Assembly: GCF_002916655.1 (NCBI RefSeq)
Contig: NZ_PPSM01000025.1
Coordinates: forward strand, 186,001-250,000
Direction: 5' to 3'
DNA: 64,000 bases
Origin: Novosphingobium sp. HII-3
GTDB taxonomy: Bacteria; Pseudomonadota; Alphaproteobacteria; Sphingomonadales; Sphingomonadaceae
A model generated the notes under the pieces. That model ran no database searches. It saw only the letters and a program-made list of their open reading frames with translations, and was not told where the DNA came from. Position 1 is the stretch's first letter. Each line of letters opens with the position of its first letter. This document shows positions 56,363 to 64,000 of this stretch, piece after piece. The translations under genes were made by a program, and so were the position numbers.

Positions 56363-59300
56363 ATGGGCCTGCGCAACATCTCCGCCTGGTCGATCCGCAA
56401 TCCGATCATCCCCATCGTCTTCTTCATCGGCCTGATGATCGCCGGGATCGTCTCGTTCATGCGGATGGACGTGAACAACATGCCGGACATCGAGTTCCCT
56501 GGCGTGCGTGTCGGCGTCTCCCAGCCGGGCGCGGCGCCAAAGGAGATCGAAACCCAGATCACGCAGATCGTGGAAGGCGCCGTGCGGTCCATACCGGGCG
56601 TGGAGGAAATCCAGTCGACCGCCTCCGAAGGGCAGTCGACGACGCTTGTCTTCTTCTCCGTCGGCAGCAACGTCGACGTGGCGACTCAGCAGGTGAAGAA
56701 CGCCGTCGACCAGGTGCGCGGGCAGTTACCAGATGGCATCCTGGAGCCGCAGGTGCAGAAGATCGAAGGCGGCAGTGGCTCGCTGGCTTACTTCTCCGTC
56801 AGCGCCGACGACATGACCATCGAGCAATTGAGCTGGTTCGTGGACGACACCATCGCCAAGACCCTGCTCAGCGTGCCGGGCATGGCGGCGGTCGATCGTG
56901 ACGGCGGTGTGACGCGCGAGATCCGCGTCGTCGTCGATCCTGAACGAATGCAGGCCCTCGGCGTCAGTGCCGAAGCGCTCAACAACGTCCTGCGGCAGGT
57001 CAACGTCGACGCTGCGGGCGGCCAGGCCGAGATCGCCGGGTCAAGGCAGTCGGTGCGCGTGCTAGGCAATGCGGAAACCGCGTACGACCTTTCGCAAAAG
57101 CGGATCAACCTGGGCGGCGGGCGCTCTGTCAAGCTGTCGGATATCGCGTCTGTGTCGGACGCCTACTCCGAACGCACCGACGTCGCCCACGTGAGCGGAC
57201 GCGAGGTCGTGACATTCGGTTTCGAACGTGCCCGCGGCGCATCCGATGTCGCCGTCTACGACAGCGCGATGGAAAAGCTGGACGCAATCCAGAAGAGCCA
57301 CCCCGACATTCACATCACGCGCCTGTTCTCGCAGGTGGATTATACCCGGGGGCAGTACACCAGTTCGATGGAGGCGCTGGTCGAAGGCGCCGTGCTCGCC
57401 ATCGTCATCGTCTTCCTGTTCCTGCGGGACTGGCGCGCAACGATGATCTCGGCGCTCGCCATTCCGCTGTCCGCGATCCCGACCTTCTGGTTCATGGACA
57501 TGCTCGGCTTCACGCTGAACTTCCTCTCGCTGCTGGCACTCAGCCTCGTGGCGGGCGTCCTCGTCGACGACGCGATCGTGGAAATCGAGAACATCGTCCG
57601 GCACATGCGCATGGGCAAAAGCGCGTATCAGGCGTCCATCGACGCGGCGGACGAGATCGGACTGGCGGTCGTCGCCACCACCTTCTCCATCGTCGCGGTG
57701 TTCCTCCCCGTCGGCCTCATGCCGGGCATCCCGGGCCAGTTCTTCAAGGCGTTCGGCCTCACCGTCGTGGTAGCCGTGCTGATGAGCCTTGCCGTCGCCC
57801 GAATCATCACGCCGATGGTGGCGGCCTACTTCCTCAAGGCCCACGGGCATGCGGAACATGGCGGTGGCCGGATCATGGACCGCTACATGAAAGTCCTCGC
57901 CTGGACGCTGGACAGCAGCGAGGCGCACAGGCGCAAGGCGCTGCTCGTGCGCCAGCCGTCCAACTGGCTCTTCCGCATTCTCGGCGTGCTTGCCTTCCTG
58001 CTGCTGATCGCAGGCGGCCTGATCGCAGCAGGGCTGCTGTTCCAGGTGCTGCAGGCAGGGCTCACCAAGATCGGACTGAGCAAGGCTGCATTCGTGCTGG
58101 CCGCGATACTCGCGCCGATCGGAGTACCGGTGGCCATCTGGCTGCTGGGTCGCCTGCTGCGTTTCCTCGCCCGCTTCGCGGGGGCGTTCGGACGCTGGTA
58201 TCGCTACTTCACAGACCGCGTGATCGCGCGGATGCACGACCACCGCTTCTACGCCTTCTGCGCCTCGGTCTACGCGCTCGTCGTGACGTTCGCTCTGCTG
58301 GGGGGGCTTCCCCAGCAGTTCCAGCCCAGCACCAACAACGACACCAGCCAGGTGAAGATCGAGATGGTGCCCGGAACCACGCTGGAGCAGACGCAGGCGG
58401 TCACCGGTCAGGTGGCTCGGCTTCTGGAAAAGCAGCCGGAGGTGGAACGGGTGCTGGAATTCGCCGGTGAGGGTTCGGGTAATCTCTACATCGCCCTGAA
58501 GAAGGCGGATCAGCGCGATGCGACCAGCATCGAGTTCGAGCGACGCCTGGCCTCGCAGCTTCAGCAAATCCCGGATGCCCGCGTCAGCTTCGCTTCGCAG
58601 GCGGGCGGGTTCGGCAGCGGACGCGATCTTTCGATCATGCTGTCCGGCAGCGACTCCGAACTGCTGAACCGCACCGCGCAAACTCTGGTCGAGCAGATGC
58701 GCAAGGTGCCGGGCGTCGTCGCGCCCCGTATCGCGGCCGACCTGCAAAGGCCCGAACTCATCATCGTGCCGCGCGTGGACCTTGCCGCGCAGCTCGGCGT
58801 AACGACCGCCGCGCTCAGCCAGACCATCCGTATCGCCACTCTGGGCGAAATCGACCAGAACGCGGCCAAGTTCTCGCTCAACGACCGGCAGGTGCCGATC
58901 CGTGTGATCCTGGATCGCGGTTCCCGCCGAGACTTCTCCACCATCGAGAACCTGCCGGTATCGACCGTCTCCGGGGGAACCGTGCCGCTCAAGCGCGTTG
59001 CGGAAATCCGCTTCGGCGCCGGTCCGACGCAGATCCAGCGCTACAACCAGTCCCGCCGCGTCTTCGTCGGCGCCGATCTTGGCGAAGGGCAGGTCAAGGG
59101 GCCGGTCATGGCCGCGATCCAGAACCTGCCGATCATGAAGAACCTGCCCGCCGGCGTGTCCAACGCCCCGGTCGGCGAGGACAAGTGGCAGGCCGAGATG
59201 ATCTCGAACTTCGTCACCGCCGTCATCAGCGGAATCTTCCTCGTCTTCGCGGTGCTGGTGCTGCTCTACAAGCGGTTCGTCTCGCCGCTGGTAAACATGG

Positions 59301-59794
59301 CCTCGCTTCTGCTCGCGCCGCTGGGCGGCCTGCTCGCGCTCGTCCTGTGGAACCAGCCCATCTCGATGCCGGTCTATATTGGTATCCTGATGCTGCTCGG
59401 CATCGTGGCCAAGAACTCCATCCTGCTGATCGACTTCGCTATCGAGGAAATGGTCAAGGGCGTCGACAAGCTCACCGCGATCATGGACGCAGGGCACAAG
59501 CGCGCCCAGCCGATCGTGATGACGACCGTGGCGATGACCGCAGGCATGGTGCCCACCGCCCTGTCGCTCTCGGGTGACGGCGCATTCCGTCAGCCGATGG
59601 GTGTTGTCGTGATCGGTGGCCTGATCGTCTCCACCCTGCTGACCCTGGTCATCGTACCTGCAGCCTTCAGTCTTGCCGATGGTTTCGAGAAGCGGATCGG
59701 GCCTAAACTGCGCAAGTCGCTGCTGACCTACGATCCGGAGAAGCACGGGTCCGGCACTGCGGAGGGCGATTTCCATCCGCATCCGGCCGAGTAG
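56363..59794 (+). CDS. RND-family efflux transporter with an extra membrane insertion
   Basis: 1143 residues, longer than the usual ~1040. Proton-driven inner-membrane pump. TM4 has the acidic pair for proton relay (LVAGVLVDDAIVEIEN), and TM10 the Lys (LGIVAKNSILLIDFAIEEM). The N- and C-halves with their porter loops are complete. About 100 extra residues (approx. 515-615) between TM6 and TM7 carry two additional hydrophobic segments (LGVLAFLLLIAGGLIAAGLL and VLAAILAPIGVPVAIWLL). Coupled with the adaptor upstream. The DUF445 gene follows after 12 bp. Confidence 0.94.
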   Translation: MGLRNISAWSIRNPIIPIVFFIGLMIAGIVSFMRMDVNNMPDIEFPGVRVGVSQPGAAPKEIETQITQIVEGAVRSIPGVEEIQSTASEGQSTTLVFFSVGSNVDVATQQVKNAVDQVRGQLPDGILEPQVQKIEGGSGSLAYFSVSADDMTIEQLSWFVDDTIAKTLLSVPGMAAVDRDGGVTREIRVVVDPERMQALGVSAEALNNVLRQVNVDAAGGQAEIAGSRQSVRVLGNAETAYDLSQKRINLGGGRSVKLSDIASVSDAYSERTDVAHVSGREVVTFGFERARGASDVAVYDSAMEKLDAIQKSHPDIHITRLFSQVDYTRGQYTSSMEALVEGAVLAIVIVFLFLRDWRATMISALAIPLSAIPTFWFMDMLGFTLNFLSLLALSLVAGVLVDDAIVEIENIVRHMRMGKSAYQASIDAADEIGLAVVATTFSIVAVFLPVGLMPGIPGQFFKAFGLTVVVAVLMSLAVARIITPMVAAYFLKAHGHAEHGGGRIMDRYMKVLAWTLDSSEAHRRKALLVRQPSNWLFRILGVLAFLLLIAGGLIAAGLLFQVLQAGLTKIGLSKAAFVLAAILAPIGVPVAIWLLGRLLRFLARFAGAFGRWYRYFTDRVIARMHDHRFYAFCASVYALVVTFALLGGLPQQFQPSTNNDTSQVKIEMVPGTTLEQTQAVTGQVARLLEKQPEVERVLEFAGEGSGNLYIALKKADQRDATSIEFERRLASQLQQIPDARVSFASQAGGFGSGRDLSIMLSGSDSELLNRTAQTLVEQMRKVPGVVAPRIAADLQRPELIIVPRVDLAAQLGVTTAALSQTIRIATLGEIDQNAAKFSLNDRQVPIRVILDRGSRRDFSTIENLPVSTVSGGTVPLKRVAEIRFGAGPTQIQRYNQSRRVFVGADLGEGQVKGPVMAAIQNLPIMKNLPAGVSNAPVGEDKWQAEMISNFVTAVISGIFLVFAVLVLLYKRFVSPLVNMASLLLAPLGGLLALVLWNQPISMPVYIGILMLLGIVAKNSILLIDFAIEEMVKGVDKLTAIMDAGHKRAQPIVMTTVAMTAGMVPTALSLSGDGAFRQPMGVVVIGGLIVSTLLTLVIVPAAFSLADGFEKRIGPKLRKSLLTYDPEKHGSGTAEGDFHPHPAE

Positions 59795-59806
59795 GAAAGG
59801 GAAGCC

Positions 59807-61081
59807 TTGCTGAAAGGCGCGCGCAGGAACGCGGACGTAGCGTCCACGATACAGACCGATCGGGCCCGACGCATGCGCCTCTTCGCCACCGGGCTGCTGA
59901 TGGCCATGGCCATCGCCTTCCTTGTGCTTCGGCGGATCGCGGGCACGCACCCGGCTTGGGGCTATGCCATCTCCTTCACCGAAGCTGCGATGGTCGGCGG
60001 TCTCGCGGATTGGTTCGCCGTGACCGCCCTGTTCCGGCGCCCGCTCGGCCTTCCCATTCCCCACACCGCCATCATCCCAGAGAACAAGAATCGCATCGCC
60101 GATTCGATGGCCACGTTCCTGCGGGACAACTTCCTCACCCCGCAGGTCGTTGCCCGCCGGGTTATCGGCTTCAACTTCGCGGCCGCCGCTGGCGCGTTCC
60201 TTTCCGATCCCGCACGCGGGGGCGAGAACCGGATCCGGGCGGGCGGTGCGAACCTCCTCGCCGATATCCTCGAATCGCTCGACCCGGAACGGCTGGGGGA
60301 CCAGGTCCGATCGGGTCTTGCACGCCAGCTCGAGCGTGTCGAAGTTGCGCCTCTTCTTGGTCAGATGCTGTCAGTGATGATCGCAGACCGCCGCCACCTT
60401 CCCCTCCTCGAGGGTGCGGTGCGCTGGGCAGGGCAGGCTCTGGAAGCGAACGAGGACATGGTTCGCGCCATGATCCGCGAAAGGGCTCACAGTCTCCTGC
60501 GCCTGACGGGTCTGGATTCACGCATCGCCAATTCGGTGCTCGACGGGCTTTACAAGCTGCTGGCCGAGATGATCGTGCAGCCCGATCATCCCCTCAAGCT
60601 GAAGGTCGAGCACCTTCTTGAGGATCTGGCCGACCGGCTGGTGAATGACCCGGAAACACGGGAAAAGGTCGAGAAGGCCAAGCGCGAGCTGATCGGCAAT
60701 CCCGCTGTCGGGCAGTGGTGGCAGTCGGTCTGGGAGCGGCTGCGCCGCAAGCTCATAGAGGCGGCGCGCGACCCCGACGCGGCCCTTGGCGGTCAACTGG
60801 CGACGATGCTGGGGGAGTTGGGAAGCGCGCTGCGGGGCGATGCCCGTTTGCAGAGCCAGATCAACCGGTTTGCACGGCGTACGCTCGTCGGCGTGACCGC
60901 GCGGTACGGGGACGAGATTGTCCGCCTGGTGTCGGAAACGGTGCGACGGTGGGACGCGCGTACGATCAGCAACAGGCTTGAGGCCGCGGTGGGGCGCGAC
61001 CTGCAGTTCATCCGCATCAACGGTACCCTGGTCGGTGGCTTGTTCGGCCTTTGCATCCATGCGATCGACAGCCTGCTATGA
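59807..61081 (+). CDS. DUF445 family membrane protein
   Basis: 424 residues. An N-terminal membrane segment (about 25-45, LFATGLLMAMAIAFLVLRR) precedes AISFTEAAMVGGLADWFAVTALFRRPLGLPIPHTAIIPENKNRI, the DUF445 hallmark. A long helical cytoplasmic or periplasmic region and a final hydrophobic segment (FIRINGTLVGGLFGLCIHAID) follow. Function unknown. The start is TTG following GGAAAGGGAAG. Its stop overlaps the GNAT gene start (ATGA), and it may be cotranscribed with the RND pair. Confidence 0.9.
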   Translation: MLKGARRNADVASTIQTDRARRMRLFATGLLMAMAIAFLVLRRIAGTHPAWGYAISFTEAAMVGGLADWFAVTALFRRPLGLPIPHTAIIPENKNRIADSMATFLRDNFLTPQVVARRVIGFNFAAAAGAFLSDPARGGENRIRAGGANLLADILESLDPERLGDQVRSGLARQLERVEVAPLLGQMLSVMIADRRHLPLLEGAVRWAGQALEANEDMVRAMIRERAHSLLRLTGLDSRIANSVLDGLYKLLAEMIVQPDHPLKLKVEHLLEDLADRLVNDPETREKVEKAKRELIGNPAVGQWWQSVWERLRRKLIEAARDPDAALGGQLATMLGELGSALRGDARLQSQINRFARRTLVGVTARYGDEIVRLVSETVRRWDARTISNRLEAAVGRDLQFIRINGTLVGGLFGLCIHAIDSLL

Positions 61082-61620
61082 ACGCACAATCCTTTCTTTC
61101 GACGGAGCGGTTCGACTTATGGCAGCCACAGGCGGCCGATCTTCCGGACATGTGCCGCCTGCTGGAGGACGAGGAGACACGCCGGTTTCTCGGCCTCGTA
61201 CGAGCCGGAGAGCCGCAGCAGTTCGACCGTCTGCTGCGCAGCGCCGGCTCCTGGGCACTGTATGGCTACGGCCTTTTCGCCGTCCGTGAGCGCGGCCGGC
61301 CCGAAATTATCGCCAGCTGCGGCATATTCCACAGCTGGCGCGGCTTCGGGGCAGAGGCAGGCATAGACAATGTGCCCGAGGCCGGGTGGATCGTGCGTCG
61401 TGACTGGTGGCGCCAAGGCGTTGCGCTGGAGGTGATGCGCGCCGTCCTGTCGTGGTTCGACGAGGCGCACGGCCCGACACGGATCACCTGCATGATCGAA
61501 GAAGGCAATGTCGGGTCGGACAGGGTTGCCCGACACCTCGGCTTCGAGCGGTACGGGACCCACGACCTTGCCGACGAAACTCCGCCGGTCCGCGTTAACC
61601 TTCTGCACCGCCAGCCCTGA
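61078..61620 (+). CDS. GNAT family N-acetyltransferase (RimJ/RimL-like)
   Basis: 180 residues. The RimJ-type start ([31 protein letters not shown]), the acetyl-CoA loop region ([22 protein letters not shown]) and the C-terminal [20 protein letters not shown] fit the GNAT fold. It acetylates an unidentified protein or small molecule. The ATG overlaps the DUF445 stop by four bases. The gene is followed by a terminator shared with etfA. Confidence 0.9.
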   Translation: MNAQSFLSTERFDLWQPQAADLPDMCRLLEDEETRRFLGLVRAGEPQQFDRLLRSAGSWALYGYGLFAVRERGRPEIIASCGIFHSWRGFGAEAGIDNVPEAGWIVRRDWWRQGVALEVMRAVLSWFDEAHGPTRITCMIEEGNVGSDRVARHLGFERYGTHDLADETPPVRVNLLHRQP

Positions 61621-61665
61621 TCCGCCGGCTCAGGCCAGCGCTCCCTCAGGGAATGTTCAAACGCG

Positions 61666-61696
61666 AAAAGCCCCGGCCGTTTCCGACCGGGGCTTT
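61666..61696. terminator. Bidirectional terminator between the GNAT gene and etfA
   Basis: AAAGCCCCGG and CCGGGGCTTT form a stem around a GC-containing loop, with A-run and T-run flanks. Confidence 0.85.
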
Positions 61697-61722
61697 CTGT
61701 TTGCTGTGGCTGAGGCAGCCGA

Positions 61723-62664
61723 TCAGAGCTTGCCGGTCAGCTCCGGCACGGCCGTGAACAGGTCCGCCACGAGGCCGACGTCCGCGACCTGGAAGATGGG
61801 TGCGTCCTCGTCCTTGTTGATGGCGATGATGGTCTTGGAGTCCTTCATGCCCGCAAGGTGCTGGATCGCGCCCGAGATACCCACGGCGATGTACACTTCC
61901 GGCGCCACGATCTTGCCGGTCTGGCCCACCTGATAGTCGTTGGGCACGTAACCCGCGTCGACGGCCGCGCGTGAAGCGCCGACCGCTGCACCGAGCTTGT
62001 CGGCAAGCGGCAGGATGGTCGCTTCGAACGTCTCGGAATCCTTCAGCGCACGGCCACCCGAAACGATGATCTTCGCGCTGGTCAGTTCCGGACGCTCCGA
62101 CTTCGCCAGCTCGGCACCCACGAAGGTTGACAGGCCGGCATCGCCCCCCTGCCCGTTGGTCGCCGTCACGTCCTCGACCGCAGCCGAACCGCCCGTGGCT
62201 TCGGCCTTGGCGAAGGCCGTGCCGCGCACGGTGATGACGAGCTTCGCATCGCTCGATTCAACCGTCGCAATGGCGTTGCCGGCGTAGATCGGGCGAGTGA
62301 AGGTCTTCTCGCCTTCAACCGAAAGGATGTCCGAGATCTGCATCACGTCAAGAAGAGCGGCCACGCGCGGCGCGATGTTCTTGCCAGTGGTCGTGGCCGG
62401 CGTGATGAAGGCGTCGTGGCTGGCCATCAGTTCGGCAACCAGCGGAGCGACGTTCTCTGCCAGCGCGTGCTCGTATGCCGCGTTGTCGGCGACGAGTACC
62501 TTGCCGACGCCGGTGATCTGCGCAGCGGCATCGGCCACAGCACGGCAATTCGATCCCGCGACCAGCAGATCAACTTCACCCAGCTTTGCAGCGGCGGTAA
62601 CGGCGGAAAGCGTCGCGTCCTTGACCGACGCGTTGTCGTGTTCGACCCAAACAAGCGTCTTCAT
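61723..62664 (-). CDS. etfA: Electron transfer flavoprotein alpha subunit
   Basis: 313 residues. With EtfB it carries electrons from acyl-CoA dehydrogenases to ETF-quinone oxidoreductase. The C-terminal FAD-binding domain shows [58 protein letters not shown]. The start overlaps the etfB stop by one base (TGATG). Length normal. Confidence 0.97.
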   Translation of the reverse strand: MKTLVWVEHDNASVKDATLSAVTAAAKLGEVDLLVAGSNCRAVADAAAQITGVGKVLVADNAAYEHALAENVAPLVAELMASHDAFITPATTTGKNIAPRVAALLDVMQISDILSVEGEKTFTRPIYAGNAIATVESSDAKLVITVRGTAFAKAEATGGSAAVEDVTATNGQGGDAGLSTFVGAELAKSERPELTSAKIIVSGGRALKDSETFEATILPLADKLGAAVGASRAAVDAGYVPNDYQVGQTGKIVAPEVYIAVGISGAIQHLAGMKDSKTIIAINKDEDAPIFQVADVGLVADLFTAVPELTGKL

Positions 62665-63410
62665 CAGGCGACTCCCAGTTCCTTGAGCTTGGCGACGAGC
62701 GCATCAACGTCGGCGACCTTGACGCCGGCCGAGCGCACGGCCGGTTCGGAAACCTTGAGCGTCTTGAGGCGCGGCGCGATGTCGACGCCGAAATCGGCGG
62801 GGCTCTTCACGTCGAGCGGCTTCTTCTTCGCCTTCATGATGTTGGGCAGCGAAGCGTAGCGCGGCTCGTTCAGGCGAAGGTCGGTGGTGACAATGGCGGG
62901 GAGCGACAGCTTCACCGTTTCAAGGCCGCCGTCGACTTCACGGGTCACAGACACCGAATCGCCGTCGATTTCGACCTTGGAGGCAAACGTGCCCTGCGGA
63001 CGACCAAGCAGCGCCGCCAACATCTGGCCGGTCTGGTTCGAATCGTCGTCGATCGCCTGCTTGCCAAGGATCACGAGGCCCGGATTCTCCTCGGCCACGA
63101 TCGCCTTGAGGATCTTCGCCACGGCGAGCGGTTCCACTTCGGCATCGGTTTCGATGAGGATGGCGCGGTCCGCACCCATGGCAAGGGCGGTGCGCAGCGT
63201 TTCCTGTGCCTTGGCCGGCCCGACGGAGACGGCGACGATCTCTTCCGCCTTGCCCGCTTCCTTGAGACGGATGGCTTCTTCGACCGCGATCTCATCGAAC
63301 GGGTTCATGCTCATCTTGACGTTGGCCAGGTCGACCCCGGTGCCGTCGGCCTTGACCCGCGGCTTAACGTTGTAATCGATCACCCGCTTCACGGGCACGA
63401 TGATCTTCAT
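62664..63410 (-). CDS. etfB: Electron transfer flavoprotein beta subunit
   Basis: 248 residues. Partner of EtfA; binds [23 protein letters not shown] at the start, [47 protein letters not shown] and the C-terminal KLKELGV are typical. The Met at 63410 fits the family; six extra residues upstream are not expected. etfBA lacks an adjacent acyl-CoA dehydrogenase. Confidence 0.97.
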   Translation of the reverse strand: MKIIVPVKRVIDYNVKPRVKADGTGVDLANVKMSMNPFDEIAVEEAIRLKEAGKAEEIVAVSVGPAKAQETLRTALAMGADRAILIETDAEVEPLAVAKILKAIVAEENPGLVILGKQAIDDDSNQTGQMLAALLGRPQGTFASKVEIDGDSVSVTREVDGGLETVKLSLPAIVTTDLRLNEPRYASLPNIMKAKKKPLDVKSPADFGVDIAPRLKTLKVSEPAVRSAGVKVADVDALVAKLKELGVA

Positions 63411-63472
63411 TGCGATCTGTCCTCTCACTGTTGGGACGGCAATTTAACCGCGCAATTAACTCTCACGAGGGA

Positions 63473-63501
63473 GCTATTGCCATCCTTTACCCTTGCGTCA
63501 A
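63473..63501 (-). promoter_or_regulatory. Possible etfBA promoter
   Basis: On the minus strand TTGACG is followed after 17 bases by AATAGC, 63 bases before the etfB start. The -35 is good and the -10 is poor. TTAA motifs eight bases apart lie between it and the start. Confidence 0.4.
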
Positions 63502-63571
63502 GTCCCGCACACACGGGAACCCCTTGGGGATGGCAAAGCTGAACTACACCGGCCCGCTCCACCTGGCATGC

Positions 63572-63603
63572 AAAAACGGCGGAGGTCACAGGACCCCCGC
63601 CGC
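63572..63603 (-). terminator. Terminator downstream of sucC
   Basis: On the minus strand GGCGG-GGGTCC... pairs with GACCTCCGCC-type sequence (one mismatch or bulge on each side of the GGTC/GACC step), followed by GTTTTTGC. It ends the sucC transcript, so sucD is not in the same unit. Confidence 0.7.
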
Positions 63604-63648
63604 ATTCTGTTCAGCCGTAAATGAAGCGCACCAGGCGCATCATCGGGT

Positions 63649-64000
<352 letters not shown>

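Noticed and set aside
57062..60064. 1000-codon reverse ORF antisense to the RND pump
   Set aside because: Composition is typical of an antisense shadow and it crosses two real genes.
63444..63460. TTAA-N8-TTAAC before etfB, resembling a CtrA box
   Set aside because: The spacer is 8 instead of 7, and etfBA is not a known CtrA target; recorded but not called.

Overview
The window is a gene-dense, high-GC bacterial chromosome segment with no rRNA or tRNA genes, IS elements, phage genes or CRISPR arrays that I can see. The cell-cycle regulator CtrA (11.8 kb) together with its partner SciP (54.5 kb) places it in the Alphaproteobacteria. Exosortase-A-type polysaccharide genes, a single-operon SUF system with a short SufD, the DUF3576-leuS-lptE-holA order and frequent GTG/TTG starts point to Sphingomonadales, probably a Novosphingobium-like genus. 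That placement is inference from gene content, not from a marker-gene tree.

Layout. 0-12 kb: a truncated SLC1-type symporter, an HNH protein, gluQ, a HIG1-type membrane protein, a cobalamin adenosyltransferase, hydroxybutyryl-CoA dehydrogenase, mutS, malic enzyme, trmB and lrgAB. 11.8-17.3 kb: ctrA, then an exosortase-A-associated O-antigen-ligase-like protein, a small membrane ORF, a glycosyltransferase and a large unrecognised acidic membrane protein. 17.5-23.6 kb: gltBD. 23.7-28.1 kb: an ABM-fold protein overlapping ung tail-to-tail, an RNase D-like exonuclease, lptC-lptA and a polyprenyl-phosphate sugar transferase. 28.2-32.8 kb (minus): DUF3576 lipoprotein-leuS-lptE-holA. 33-45 kb: a putative envelope protein, phaB, rplM-rpsI, ctaA-cutA, a MerC-like protein, thiS-thiG, a zinc metallopeptidase, an acyl-CoA synthetase, ggt and pyrD. 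45.2-51.3 kb: the SUF iron-sulfur operon. 51.3-64 kb: a degenerate serine hydrolase, mnmA, sciP, an RND efflux pair, a DUF445 protein, a GNAT protein, etfBA and the 3' end of sucC.

The most unusual part is the SUF operon (rrf2-sufB-DUF559-sufC-sufD-sufS-sufT-sufA). A nuclease-fold DUF559 protein sits between sufB and sufC, translationally coupled to sufB. It has lost the acidic residues expected for catalysis but keeps the rest of the fold signature. SufD is only 245 residues, and a 33-codon coupled ORF fills the sufT-sufA gap. The operon is preceded by a perfect 8-bp inverted repeat suited to autoregulation by the Rrf2 protein. Upstream of that lies a plus-strand terminator with no gene in front of it, which suggests a small RNA between pyrD and rrf2.

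Other points worth checking are CtrA-type sites upstream of both ctrA and sciP, an RND pump with about 100 extra residues carrying two additional membrane segments, and a serine hydrolase lacking its SxxK lysine. Start codons were revised wherever family N-termini, ribosome binding sites or overlaps indicated a better choice; this is noted per gene.
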